Below are positions 36,403-44,927 of a DNA stretch of 64,000 bases, in pieces. Source of the DNA: Leptospira bouyouniensis (GTDB lineage: Bacteria > Spirochaetota > Leptospiria > Leptospirales > Leptospiraceae); NCBI RefSeq assembly GCF_004769525.1, contig NZ_RQFT01000012.1, positions 628,001 through 692,000 on the forward strand, written 5' to 3'. The position numbers and the translations under genes were made by a program. Each line of letters starts with the position of its first letter. The first letter of the stretch is position 1. The notes beneath the pieces were generated by a model, which worked only from the letters and a program-made list of their open reading frames with translations, searched no databases and was not told where the DNA came from.

Positions 36403-37947
36403 ACGAATCATCATTGATTCCGTTACTGCACTAGAACGTTCTGATTTATTTCCAGGTTCCCTCCATTCACCCGTTTGTAAAATTAGATCATAACTTCCTA
36501 TATGACTCGAAATTCCTTGGTATCTTTCTACATCTTTGTAATAGGTGCGAAATACATCGGTTTGTAGAAAAAAACGTATTCGGTCTTCTGGGTCATAATT
36601 CATACGGAATCCATAATTAAGATTTTCTTTAATGGCACCCATCACTTTTGGATTGGACGTCCATTGGAATTGATCAGAACGACTGATTGATAACAAATTA
36701 TGATCCGCACCTACGAGTACTTCTGGATTTGTAATCTTTGATATACCTCCATGGATTCCGAAACCAAATTCTTTGGAAAAATCATAATTCAAACTTAAAA
36801 AACCAGTAACTTCTTTTGGGGATTCAAATTTTTTTTTGGAATTGGCTTTTGCGTCGGTTGCATATCCACCTGAGAGAAAACCAAATTTACTATCAGTAAA
36901 TTCTTCTCCATATGTTGTCGTTTGGAAAGGTGCAATCCCTGATGATGTAATTGATGTTAGGTTAGTTCCATAGGTGATTTCACCTCTTGATTCAAAATTT
37001 CCTTGTTTCCAAACAAAACCAAACGAAATCCCTCCTGAATCCAAAGTGCTCCTTTGGTTTTTGTTTTTTTGTGAAAACGTTAATTGATTTGTTTGTAATT
37101 GATTCAAAGACTGATCTGCATGCAAAGGTAAACCATCTCTTGAGGAATCGGTATTTGGATCACTGACTTTGAGTTTGGTACCGATTGCAGAAGTAGTGAA
37201 TAATAAATTAGTGGAAGGGGTCCAATCCAAACGTACGGCAATTGTTGGCATCGTGTTTCGTTCTATATTTGTTTTTACATTGGGGTCATTATGAAATCCA
37301 GTAGTTCCGATGGCAGAACCAAATTTGAAATCACCTAACTTATACCATAAACCAATTTGTTCCCTTTGCCATCCAATGTTACCTGATGCTGACATAAAGG
37401 CACTAGCATTATAAGATTGAGGAAAAACACCTGCAAATAAATCCCAAGTCCTACCCAGAAAAATTTGGAATTGAGTAGTTGGGTTGTATTGGAAATACAT
37501 TTGTCGTACCCTTGGTTTTGTTTCGGCCCCAACAGAACTTTTGGTTACATCAACAAAGTCAGCTTCAAAAATTGCCTTTGCTTTGGGGCCATAACTGATC
37601 TCTGCTCCAAGTAAGGAACTTGTAGGGAATATCCCCGAGCGAGGTTCTGCATCTCTAGCTTGGATTTGTCTTTTGGCAACGGTTGGTCCGATTAAATTAT
37701 CAAATCCAAAGGATAATACCGATTGGTTTGCATAAGCAAAATCCGTTTTTAACATTCCAGTAAGGCGAAATTTAATTTCGCCTGGAGCAGTTTGATGGTC
37801 CTGATTTTTTTCAAACGTTTTGGATGGGTAAAGTGGCGTTCCATCCTTTGGAATGGATTCCTCTTTAAAATTGGTTTCAGCAATTAAGGTTGATCGATAA
37901 CCAATAGAACAAACCACACAAATCAAACCCAAAAAGAGATGTTTCAT
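36373..37947 (-). CDS. Porin-like outer membrane protein (DcaP-like)
   Basis: A 524-residue protein with a signal peptide and beta-barrel composition (aromatic-rich amphipathic strands and a final aromatic, FRFDA). RLTGMLKTDFAYAN at about 58, RQIQARDAEPRSG and FEADFVDVTKSS are similar to DcaP-type trimeric porins that take up dicarboxylates or other small anions. WDLFAGVFPQSYNAS sits where DcaP-type porins carry a conserved W-F/L region. Identification is by pattern only. It faces the hybrid kinase with a 30-base overlap, an unusual 3' arrangement for two long genes. Confidence 0.7.
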   Translation of the reverse strand: MKHLFLGLICVVCSIGYRSTLIAETNFKEESIPKDGTPLYPSKTFEKNQDHQTAPGEIKFRLTGMLKTDFAYANQSVLSFGFDNLIGPTVAKRQIQARDAEPRSGIFPTSSLLGAEISYGPKAKAIFEADFVDVTKSSVGAETKPRVRQMYFQYNPTTQFQIFLGRTWDLFAGVFPQSYNASAFMSASGNIGWQREQIGLWYKLGDFKFGSAIGTTGFHNDPNVKTNIERNTMPTIAVRLDWTPSTNLLFTTSAIGTKLKVSDPNTDSSRDGLPLHADQSLNQLQTNQLTFSQKNKNQRSTLDSGGISFGFVWKQGNFESRGEITYGTNLTSITSSGIAPFQTTTYGEEFTDSKFGFLSGGYATDAKANSKKKFESPKEVTGFLSLNYDFSKEFGFGIHGGISKITNPEVLVGADHNLLSISRSDQFQWTSNPKVMGAIKENLNYGFRMNYDPEDRIRFFLQTDVFRTYYKDVERYQGISSHIGSYDLILQTGEWREPGNKSERSSAVTESMMIRLGGLFRFDA

Positions 37948-38060
37948 ATTGTTATATATCCTTTGCGTGGTGTTGGGCTAAAAAACGTTAGAACACCTTC
38001 TATTTAAACTTTACTTTTAGCAAGAAAACATTTACAAATTCAAAATTAAAAAGTTTTGGT

Positions 38061-38478
38061 ATGGTAAAAATTCTAGAACCTAAATCAGTAACCATTGATT
38101 CCATTCTTGAACGTACAAAGGAAACAACAATTCTTATCACCGCAGACCAAAATGTAATCCGATAGGCAAAGGCTCTTGAACCGAAAGGAGATTCTAATGA
38201 TCAAGTCCTGACATATCTATCATCATACAAATTTAAGTTAACTTTGATATTCAAGACTCATCAATCCACTTACTTAACGTTATCGATACGAAACAAAATG
38301 CAGCGAAAGATGTAGAGGCGATCAAAGAAAATGTCGAATTTGACTAGAAACTCGAAAAAGCAATGTTTGTAATGGTCGTCCAGAGAAAGAACTTTTAAAT
38401 CCAATTACACGGAAAGTAATTCCTGATGATAACGATGTTGTTGCATCAGGAAATGAATACAAAATCCAGTATGAATAA
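38061..38478 (+). pseudogene. Decayed gene with one stop and two frameshifts
   Basis: Three coding-like pieces lie in order on the + strand. Piece 1 starts at ATG 38061 and ends at TAG 38163, with the same frame readable past the stop to about 38245 (AKALEPKGDSNDQVLTYL). Piece 2 is in the next frame, 38246-38347 (DIQDSSIHLLNVIDTK onward). Piece 3 shifts again and runs about 38347-38478 (NGRPEKELLNPITRKV to a normal TAA). Together they make an approximately 135-residue protein of unknown family. Coherent residue composition on each side of every break supports one recent gene rather than noise. Confidence 0.6.
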
Positions 38479-38558
38479 ATCAATGCAATCGCAAATCGAA
38501 CTATCTCTTTATTATTTAGCTCGAAATTGTAAGTGAAGGTAGACATTGATTCATTTGA

Positions 38559-40058
38559 TTATTTCAATTCTTTCATCATACTTAGATATGTTTTAAAGTA
38601 ATCTACGGATTCTGTTAAAACTGGATCTAAATCCAGTGGGTTTTCTTCTGCAAACAAACCATTGGAGGTGGAGTTTTGTTTAAGGCGTTCATCAAGTTTC
38701 GATTGTATGTTTTTGGGAATGTATGGATTTTTATCTTTTGTTGGTTTGATCCAATTCCAAAATTTTGTTTCATGGGGGATGTTGCTTGCTTTATTTGGAT
38801 CATCTATATTGATATCGGGAATAATACCAAATCCTTGGATTTCTTCACCAGAAGGAAGATACATTTTTGAATTGGTGATAGCATAAAAATATCCTGTTTT
38901 AGTTCCAACTTCAAAAAACATTTGGAACGTACCTTGCCCAAAGGTTCTCGATCCAAGTATGATGGCATTTTTATTTTCACGAAGACTTCCCGCAACGAGT
39001 TCTCCTCCTGCAGTGGTTTTTGGACCTACTAAAATTCCGATAGGACCATCCCAAACAATTGCATCACCTTTGAAAGAGGGGTATATATTTTCTTCATATC
39101 GATTTTTAATGCTAAATAAATTTTTAGAAGAAATTAAAAGTGATAAAAACTTTCGAAGCTCAATGAGATTTGCTTGTTCACTTTCTCTTAAATCTATAAG
39201 GAGTGCGCCTACTGTATTTTGATTTTTCTTTTTTTCGTTTAATTCGTGTTCAATGATTTTTTTTGCAGCACTTGCGATTGTAAATTTGTCATTAAATTGC
39301 AAAAAATTTTTTATTTTTATGTAGAGAATATCAGGGTAACCAGGAAAGACTCTGTGCGAAATATTATTAAGAACATTGAAAGATGTTTCCGTTTTAATTT
39401 CTTTTGCATCGTAAACTTTTGTGTGTGGGTCGATCTCTTCTGCATATCCTAACATGGCATTAAAAATGATTTTCTCTAATAAAATATTTTGATCTTTGAA
39501 GTCCTTGGTGATCGTTGTATCGTTTTTTGCTAAATTGTAAACGGTGTCTAAGTGTTTTTCTAAGTCTGAATACTCAAGATTTAAAGATGCAAAATGCTGA
39601 GAGAGTTCCTTTCTTTTTTTCGGTTCCCATTCTGTAATATCTTTTGGATCGTAATTTTCTTGTTTTAGGCGTACAAAGACAGTATCTTCGGACGGGATTA
39701 AAACTCCATGACTGATTATTTTTCCATTATTTTTGTTTAAGTCATAAAAACTTTTTGGATAAAAATCTATAGAGAGCAGTTCGTATGCTTTTTTGATTGC
39801 ACCTCCAAAAGATGCCGAGGCGCTGATTTTATCGCTAGTTAGATGTAGGATCGTAATGTCATTTTTTAATTTTATAAAATGTTCTAAGTTGATTTTCCCA
39901 ACATAGAGGTAGGGGTATTTGCTTTCACTTTTTAACGTTTCGATCGAATCGAATTTTAGGTTTGATTTGTTTGAAGTTTTGTTTTGGGCAGGTTTGCAGG
40001 AAATTAATTGGAAAGAAAGAATTGAAAATAAAAATAGGGAGGGTATGGAAAATTTCAT
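38559..40058 (-). CDS. S41 (CtpA/Prc) protease-like lipoprotein lacking catalytic Ser and Lys
   Basis: A 499-residue lipoprotein (FQLISCK lipobox, Cys about 21). The S41 landmarks are AEEIDPHTKVY (the 'LDPHT' region), ALLIDLRESE (the 'IDLRxNGGG' strand), GPIGILVGPKTTAGGELVAG and ILGSRTFGQGTFQ, then GFGIIPDI. Aligned without gaps to Prc/CtpA (S-A-S-E then 25 residues to T-F-G-K), the nucleophile Ser is Ala and the Lys is Gln, so it should be inactive as a protease. It probably binds peptides or envelope proteins. It stands alone between the pseudogene and a divergent YbjN gene. Confidence 0.82.
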   Translation of the reverse strand: MKFSIPSLFLFSILSFQLISCKPAQNKTSNKSNLKFDSIETLKSESKYPYLYVGKINLEHFIKLKNDITILHLTSDKISASASFGGAIKKAYELLSIDFYPKSFYDLNKNNGKIISHGVLIPSEDTVFVRLKQENYDPKDITEWEPKKRKELSQHFASLNLEYSDLEKHLDTVYNLAKNDTTITKDFKDQNILLEKIIFNAMLGYAEEIDPHTKVYDAKEIKTETSFNVLNNISHRVFPGYPDILYIKIKNFLQFNDKFTIASAAKKIIEHELNEKKKNQNTVGALLIDLRESEQANLIELRKFLSLLISSKNLFSIKNRYEENIYPSFKGDAIVWDGPIGILVGPKTTAGGELVAGSLRENKNAIILGSRTFGQGTFQMFFEVGTKTGYFYAITNSKMYLPSGEEIQGFGIIPDINIDDPNKASNIPHETKFWNWIKPTKDKNPYIPKNIQSKLDERLKQNSTSNGLFAEENPLDLDPVLTESVDYFKTYLSMMKELK

Positions 40059-40267
40059 AGATTATGGATTAGCAGTTCCTAGGTGATGCCAAAAGTAAAT
40101 GAATTTCTGTCCAAATTTCTACTTTTTTTCCCAATCGAATCTTTTCCTGGAGAAATAGATTGAAATCCCAGAGATTGAATTTTAGATTCTCTTAATCACA
40201 GTTTGTTAGAATGAAATTTTCTCATTGTGGCAGCTGGTATAATTTTTATGTGCCAATGAGGTAGTTT

Positions 40268-40756
40268 GTGAGATCGTTTATTTCTTCTCTTTTAATTTTT
40301 GTAGTATTTTCCACAGTTTTTTCAGTCAACGCGCAGGCCCTCAAAGGAAAAGAATCCGAATCTGCGCACAAATCTGCCACCTTACATTATAAAGTCGAAA
40401 AAAATCTAATCAAAAAATTGTTGTTAGAGTTAGGTTACCAAATCATTAGTGATGAAGACAAACTACTCATTGTATCCTATCAAGATTTCAGAGTAGGTCT
40501 TGTTTCTGGAAATGATTCCTCCATTCAATTTTATTCCTCGTTCAATACTGACAAAAAAAACAAAATTGAACTCGCAAATAAATGGAACCAAAAAATGCGT
40601 TACTCTAGAAGTTACATGGACGGGGAAGGTAGACTAGTTTTAGAAAGTGATTTTGATTATTCTGGAGGAGTCAGTGAGGAAGCCATCAAAGAATTTTTGC
40701 AAAAGTTTCAAATTCTAAATTCCCAATTTAGTACATTACTTATACTCGCTGAATGA
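40268..40756 (+). CDS. YbjN-domain secreted protein
   Basis: A 162-residue protein with a signal peptide (MRSFISSLLIFVVFSTVFSVNAQ). The body fits the YbjN/DUF1790 fold: LIKKLLLELGYQIISDED, a SIQFYSSFNT strand, NKWNQKMRYSRSYMDGEGRLVLESDF and a final helix EEAIKEFLQKF. YbjN domains are chaperone-like and their role is not well defined. The start is a GTG at 40268 with GAGGTAG upstream. The intergenic 40059-40267 before it carries no obvious feature. Confidence 0.75.
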   Translation: MRSFISSLLIFVVFSTVFSVNAQALKGKESESAHKSATLHYKVEKNLIKKLLLELGYQIISDEDKLLIVSYQDFRVGLVSGNDSSIQFYSSFNTDKKNKIELANKWNQKMRYSRSYMDGEGRLVLESDFDYSGGVSEEAIKEFLQKFQILNSQFSTLLILAE

Positions 40757-40888
40757 GATTACTTCTACCGAAAATATAAAATACTTTACTGTGATAAAAA
40801 AAATAGTATTCGAAGAGGAACTTGGACAGGACATTGAAGGAACAGTCATACTCGATTGATACAGAAAAGAGATAGGGGAGCAAATTCA

Positions 40889-41350
40889 ATGTCACGTCCA
40901 TTTAAAGTTTTAGGTATCCAACAGGTTGCCATTGGTGGCGAATCAAAAGAAAAATTATCAAAGTTTTGGGTTGAGGTCATGGGACTTACTAAGGTTTCCG
41001 ATTACAAAAGTGAAAAGGAAAACGTAGACGAAGATATTCTTTCTATGGGGAATGGACCGTACAAAGTTGAAATCGATTTGATGCAACCAATTGACCCAAT
41101 CAAAAGTCCCAAGGTACATGATCCTAAATTGAATCATATTGGTCTTTGGATCGATAAGTTAGAAGAATGTGTTGAGTATTTAACGAAACAAGGGGTTCGT
41201 TTTACACCAGGTGGGATACGAAAAGGTGCAGCTGGGTATAACGTATGTTTTATCCACCCTAAAGGTAATGAAGAATTTCCACTCTGTAGTGAAGGTGTCC
41301 TTGTGGAGTTAGTACAAGCTCCGGATGATGTGATCAAAGCACTTAGCTAA
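40889..41350 (+). CDS. VOC/glyoxalase-superfamily protein
   Basis: A 153-residue vicinal-oxygen-chelate protein. The N-terminal motif (VLGIQQVAIGGESKEKLSKFWVEVMGL) and a second metal-ligand strand (LNHIGLWIDKLEECVEYLTKQG) followed by VLVELVQA are typical. The metal-ligand set appears to be Gln near residue 10 (in place of His), the His in LNHIGLW and the Glu in VELVQ, as in methylmalonyl-CoA epimerase-like or glyoxalase I-like enzymes. Substrate unknown. The ATG at 40889 is chosen for the AGGGGAG ahead of it. A terminator follows. Confidence 0.78.
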   Translation: MSRPFKVLGIQQVAIGGESKEKLSKFWVEVMGLTKVSDYKSEKENVDEDILSMGNGPYKVEIDLMQPIDPIKSPKVHDPKLNHIGLWIDKLEECVEYLTKQGVRFTPGGIRKGAAGYNVCFIHPKGNEEFPLCSEGVLVELVQAPDDVIKALS

Positions 41351-41374
41351 TATTCCAAATTTTATGCTTAAGTT

Positions 41375-41402
41375 AACGATTGGCATAAAAGCCAATCGTT
41401 TT
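41375..41402 (+). terminator. Bidirectional terminator between convergent genes
   Basis: AACGATTGGC (41375-41384) pairs perfectly with GCCAATCGTT (41391-41400) across a 6-base loop, ending in TTTT (41399-41402) on this strand. It sits 25 bases after the VOC gene and 26 before the end of the convergent flippase-like gene. Confidence 0.82.
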
Positions 41403-41427
41403 GACTAATTCAAAGATTATAAAAACT

Positions 41428-42387
41428 TTAATCAACCTTCTCTGTTTTACGGTGTGCTAAGCGCCAAAAGAAATATGCGAAACATGCAAGGATCGTCGTA
41501 ATCAGGAACTGGCTTAAATGTACCACTGTAGCGTAAACTAAACCCTCTCCTGGGTCTCTTCCTAAAATGATAAATCCTGAAATGATCGCCGCATGGAATA
41601 CACCAATTCCTGAAGGAGCAGATGGAATCGCAACACCCATTCCTCCTAAAAACATAAAGAGTAAAGCTTCCGGAAATCGAACGGGCATTCCGATCAGTAA
41701 ACCTGCTAGATAGTAAGAAATAGCATAACCAAAAACCCATATTGGTAGAGAATAGGCTAGTGGTTTGATTAGTTTATCCCCTTGCAAAAACTCTGAAAAT
41801 TCAACTAAGTGGTGATCTAGTTTGTTTTCATATAGTGATTGTTTGCCGACGATTGAAAAGATTTTTAGTGCAATGGACCTTAATAAAGATAAAAAGTATT
41901 TTACTAAAATAAGACCAACTAACATACCTATGATCACTAAACTAGAAATCAAAAGTAGGCTTAGGTTTTTTGTTTGCCCTAATCCCATATAAAAAAGAGC
42001 AGCTGCTCCAATCACAACCACGGCACCTAAATCCATTACCTTTTCTAAGAAAATTCTACTTAGTAAGTGGGTGAGAGGCAAATCTGAATCTCTTTTGTTC
42101 ATGAGTAGTCTTACCAAGTCACCACCACGAGCCGGTAAAACCATATTCAATCCAACTCCAATGATAGCCGTTGAGAAAGATTGGTTAATCGTTATCTTTT
42201 TTTCTAGGAGATGATACCATCTGATGGAAAAAGGAATGAAAGCCCAAAGGTTAGATAGAATCAGAAGAGGGAATATCCACCAATTCACTTTTCCTTCTAA
42301 TCTTTTGAATTCGCTGATATCAAAGTTCTTTTGTAAAAAATAAATTGCAATGCCTGAAACGATAATTCCAAAAATAAGTTTTCTCAT
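41428..42387 (-). CDS. Lysylphosphatidylglycerol synthase-type transmembrane protein (UPF0104)
   Basis: A 319-residue protein with about eight membrane helices. NMVLPARGGDLVRLL, SRIFLEKVMDLGAVV and AIPSAPSGIGVFHAA are conserved motifs of the LPG synthase TM / AglD-YbhN family. These proteins are linked to lipid flipping or glycolipid transfer, and no synthase domain is attached here. The ATG at 42387 excludes 15 codons that would overlap the HIT gene. It is last in a group with HIT and ROK genes. Confidence 0.82.
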   Translation of the reverse strand: MRKLIFGIIVSGIAIYFLQKNFDISEFKRLEGKVNWWIFPLLILSNLWAFIPFSIRWYHLLEKKITINQSFSTAIIGVGLNMVLPARGGDLVRLLMNKRDSDLPLTHLLSRIFLEKVMDLGAVVVIGAAALFYMGLGQTKNLSLLLISSLVIIGMLVGLILVKYFLSLLRSIALKIFSIVGKQSLYENKLDHHLVEFSEFLQGDKLIKPLAYSLPIWVFGYAISYYLAGLLIGMPVRFPEALLFMFLGGMGVAIPSAPSGIGVFHAAIISGFIILGRDPGEGLVYATVVHLSQFLITTILACFAYFFWRLAHRKTEKVD

Positions 42388-42400
42388 ATTAATGCTTTTC

Positions 42401-42745
42401 CTATCCTGGTGGCCATTGTAAATGCCTACCACCTAATAAATGAAAATGTATGTGAGAGACTGTTTGACCACCATGGCTCCCACAATTGTTCACAACACGG
42501 TATCCTTTCTCAGAGATTCCATTTTTTTCAGCAAGTTTGGGAATCACCTGGAAAATTTCATGGATCACTTTTGGGTCGAGTGAATTGATCTCATTCATAC
42601 TTGTGATATGAATTTTTGGTATGATAAGTAGGTGGATCGGAGCTTGTGGGGTGATGTCATGGAATACAAAAATTGAATCGGATTCGTATTCTTTCTTGGA
42701 AGGAATTTCTCCTTTTATGATCTTACAAAAAATACAGTTTTCCAT
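42401..42745 (-). CDS. HIT family nucleotide-binding protein
   Basis: A 114-residue HIT protein with CIFCKIIKGEIPSKKEYE at the N-terminus and the HIHFHLLGG histidine triad near residue 103. Such Hint-type proteins hydrolyse adenosine phosphoramidates or other nucleotides. The two N-terminal cysteines (C-x-x-C) and two histidines could bind zinc. It begins 2 bases after the ROK stop (TGATATG arrangement), so they are coupled. Confidence 0.9.
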   Translation of the reverse strand: MENCIFCKIIKGEIPSKKEYESDSIFVFHDITPQAPIHLLIIPKIHITSMNEINSLDPKVIHEIFQVIPKLAEKNGISEKGYRVVNNCGSHGGQTVSHIHFHLLGGRHLQWPPG

Positions 42746-42746
42746 A

Positions 42747-43643
42747 TCAAAACTTCTCCTTAACAAATACGAGTGATGCTGCACCGAGTGTACCAGATAT
42801 ATTTCCACCTGGTCCCATTTTTAATCGCTCATTCAAAACAGAAAAAATTGTCTCGCGGATTTCTTTCTCCAATGGACCACCAAACAAATCATAAGACTTC
42901 GTGATGCCACCAACAAAAACAACTGCTTCCGGATTGAGTAATTGGACCGCATTTCTGACAGCATGTGCTAAGGTTTTTGTCCCAAAATCCAAAATATTTT
43001 TTGCATCTTTGTTACCAGCCTTAACCAATTCAAAAAAAGCTTCTGCATGAGGGAGTAAAGTGTTTGTTTTTTCCTTGTATCGATTTAAAAATCCTTTTGT
43101 GGAAAAATAACTTTCGACACAACCTCGAACCCCACAACCACAGAGGGCTCCATCCAAGACTGCTGTGGTATGTCCAATTTCGATTCCATTCCCAAGGTAA
43201 CCTGTATACAATTGGCCTTGTTTGACAAATCCTCCACCGATTCCAGTTCCTAGTGTTAGAATTAGTTGGGATTCATATTGTTTGTAATTTCCGAAAATTG
43301 CTTCACCTAACGCTGCGCAATTGGCATCGTTTTCATAAAATACTGGAAGTGAAAATTCTTTTTCTAAAACAGATTTGATCGGTAAGTTTGAAAGACCTAC
43401 CATATTGGCACTGTTAAGCATTACACCTGTGTCATTATTGAGAGGTCCAGGAGAACCAACTCCAATTCCTATACTTCCATCTTTAAGCGGGCGAATGGTT
43501 TCAACGAGCAGTTTTAAAAATGAATCATTGTCTAAGTGTTCTGGCGTTTTTGTGTGATTGGACTTTAGTTCGTTTCCTGTTTCATCAAAGAGGGAAACTC
43601 GGATACTCCCACCACCAATATCAACACCTATGGCTTGTTTCAA
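42747..43643 (-). CDS. ROK family protein (glucokinase-like)
   Basis: A 298-residue ROK kinase-like protein. The phosphate motif is VDIGGGSIRVSLFD. LTLGTGIGGGFV (about 130) and the zinc motif CGCGVRGCVE (about 162) are intact, as is the catalytic Asp in YENDANCAA. No DNA-binding domain is attached, so it is an enzyme rather than a repressor, probably a sugar kinase such as glucokinase. Exact substrate unknown. It precedes HIT and lies just after the ABC gene at 43648 on the same strand. Confidence 0.88.
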   Translation of the reverse strand: MKQAIGVDIGGGSIRVSLFDETGNELKSNHTKTPEHLDNDSFLKLLVETIRPLKDGSIGIGVGSPGPLNNDTGVMLNSANMVGLSNLPIKSVLEKEFSLPVFYENDANCAALGEAIFGNYKQYESQLILTLGTGIGGGFVKQGQLYTGYLGNGIEIGHTTAVLDGALCGCGVRGCVESYFSTKGFLNRYKEKTNTLLPHAEAFFELVKAGNKDAKNILDFGTKTLAHAVRNAVQLLNPEAVVFVGGITKSYDLFGGPLEKEIRETIFSVLNERLKMGPGGNISGTLGAASLVFVKEKF

Positions 43644-43647
43644 AACC

Positions 43648-44319
43648 TCACTCTCCCTTGATCACTTGTTCGAACCTTCCGTTTTTCATTTCATAAACGG
43701 TTTGGGCATCAAAGGCGAGTTTCATATCGTGCGTCACAAGAATGATGGAATGATTACGTTTATTGTATTCGTTCAGTAATAGTTGAACAAGGTAACTATT
43801 TTCTGGATCCAAATCCCCTGAAGGTTCATCGGCAAAAAGGATAGCTGGGTCATTGATAAGTGATCTTGCAATGGCTGCTTTTTGGATCTGGCCACCAGAT
43901 AAAGTCCTTGGTAGAGAATTTTGGATATCACCTAATTTTAAATGTTCGATTAGATAATCACATTTTCGGAGGTAGTCATCGTTTGAGAATTTTTTGGTGA
44001 ATAAAGCCGGTAGTAGGATATTTTCCTTAATCGTTAGGTTTCCTACAAGTTCCGAAAATTGGAAAACAAGGCCCAGGTCTCTGGCGCGGATCTCTGCTAA
44101 CTCTTGTTTGGAAATTTGAGAGAGTTTGATTTGGTCGAACAAAATGTCCCCTTCTGTAGGAGATAACATGCCTGTTAACATGGATAAGAGAGTGGTTTTT
44201 CCAGAACCTGATGGACCAATGATGGCAACATAGTCCCCTTGGTTCACATCGAAGCTCACCGAACTCACCGCTTCTTCTTTTCCAAATCGTTTCGTCAGGT
44301 TGTGGACACGCAGTAACAT
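43648..44319 (-). CDS. ABC transporter ATPase (LolD-like)
   Basis: A 223-residue ATPase. Walker A is [13 protein letters not shown], the Q-loop is [12 protein letters not shown], the signature is [15 protein letters not shown], and Walker B is [13 protein letters not shown] with the switch His in LVTHDM. It matches LolD/MacB-type ATPases partnered with FtsX-like permeases. The next gene upstream (44319-44927) is such a permease, sharing a one-base overlap. The complex may move lipoproteins or a signal across the inner membrane. Confidence 0.9.
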   Translation of the reverse strand: MLLRVHNLTKRFGKEEAVSSVSFDVNQGDYVAIIGPSGSGKTTLLSMLTGMLSPTEGDILFDQIKLSQISKQELAEIRARDLGLVFQFSELVGNLTIKENILLPALFTKKFSNDDYLRKCDYLIEHLKLGDIQNSLPRTLSGGQIQKAAIARSLINDPAILFADEPSGDLDPENSYLVQLLLNEYNKRNHSIILVTHDMKLAFDAQTVYEMKNGRFEQVIKGE

Positions 44320-44927
44320 TATTTTTGTCTCCGTATGGACTGATAGGGGTCCATATACGTGCTAATGCCAACGGTTGGAAATGCGACAGCGATACCTAAA
44401 AATAGAAATAACACCAAACATGTGAAAACGGACTTAACTTCCCCCCAAATCCCAAAGTCGGGAGGGGGAGGTAACAATCCCATGTTGATAAGGATTGCGA
44501 GGAGGAAACTCGGTAAAAATAGGAAAAATAAGGACAACGAATGTAAAAAGATACATCCCATTCGGTTTCCCCCGACTGCCATCATCACTCCAATCTCACC
44601 AAGTCCATGCAGGCAGTGGAAGAAAAATAAAGTCATGAGTGCAAAGCTTGTGGCGTAAAAAAGAATCTGAGGAGACTTGTCAAAGGAAACGATACTAGTA
44701 AGAGACACTCCCCCGTATAGGTGGAAGTGGATCCGTACCGCAAGTACGAGGAAAGTAAAAACAAGGGTTCCTACAAGGCCATAGGCCAAGGAATAAAGAC
44801 GATCTCTTGAGAGAAGTCGAAGAGCAAACGAAATGTAGGTGAGTTGTATCACTTCCAGGACAGAATTGACGTAAGACTCTTTTTTACCAACCAAAATAGG
44901 AAAATAGGAAGTATTCGAATTTGGCAT
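44319..44927 (-). CDS. Minimal FtsX-like permease
   Basis: A 202-residue membrane protein with four helices (about 47-68, 85-108, 125-147 and 166-188). [18 protein letters not shown] and the end [23 protein letters not shown] are signatures of the FtsX/MacB C-terminal unit (coupling motif and conserved tail). The large periplasmic domain usual between the first two helices is absent (about 20 residues instead). It may be a stripped-down partner for the neighbouring ATPase. The start is uncertain: an ATG at 44927 overlaps the divergent gene's start by 7 bases and has no ribosome site. Confidence 0.65.
   Translation of the reverse strand: MPNSNTSYFPILVGKKESYVNSVLEVIQLTYISFALRLLSRDRLYSLAYGLVGTLVFTFLVLAVRIHFHLYGGVSLTSIVSFDKSPQILFYATSFALMTLFFFHCLHGLGEIGVMMAVGGNRMGCIFLHSLSLFFLFLPSFLLAILINMGLLPPPPDFGIWGEVKSVFTCLVLFLFLGIAVAFPTVGISTYMDPYQSIRRQK

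Noticed and set aside
44359..44658. Frame of about 100 residues on the plus strand within the permease gene
   Set aside because: It lies antisense to a clear membrane protein, is rich in Asn, Lys and Pro and lacks a ribosome site.
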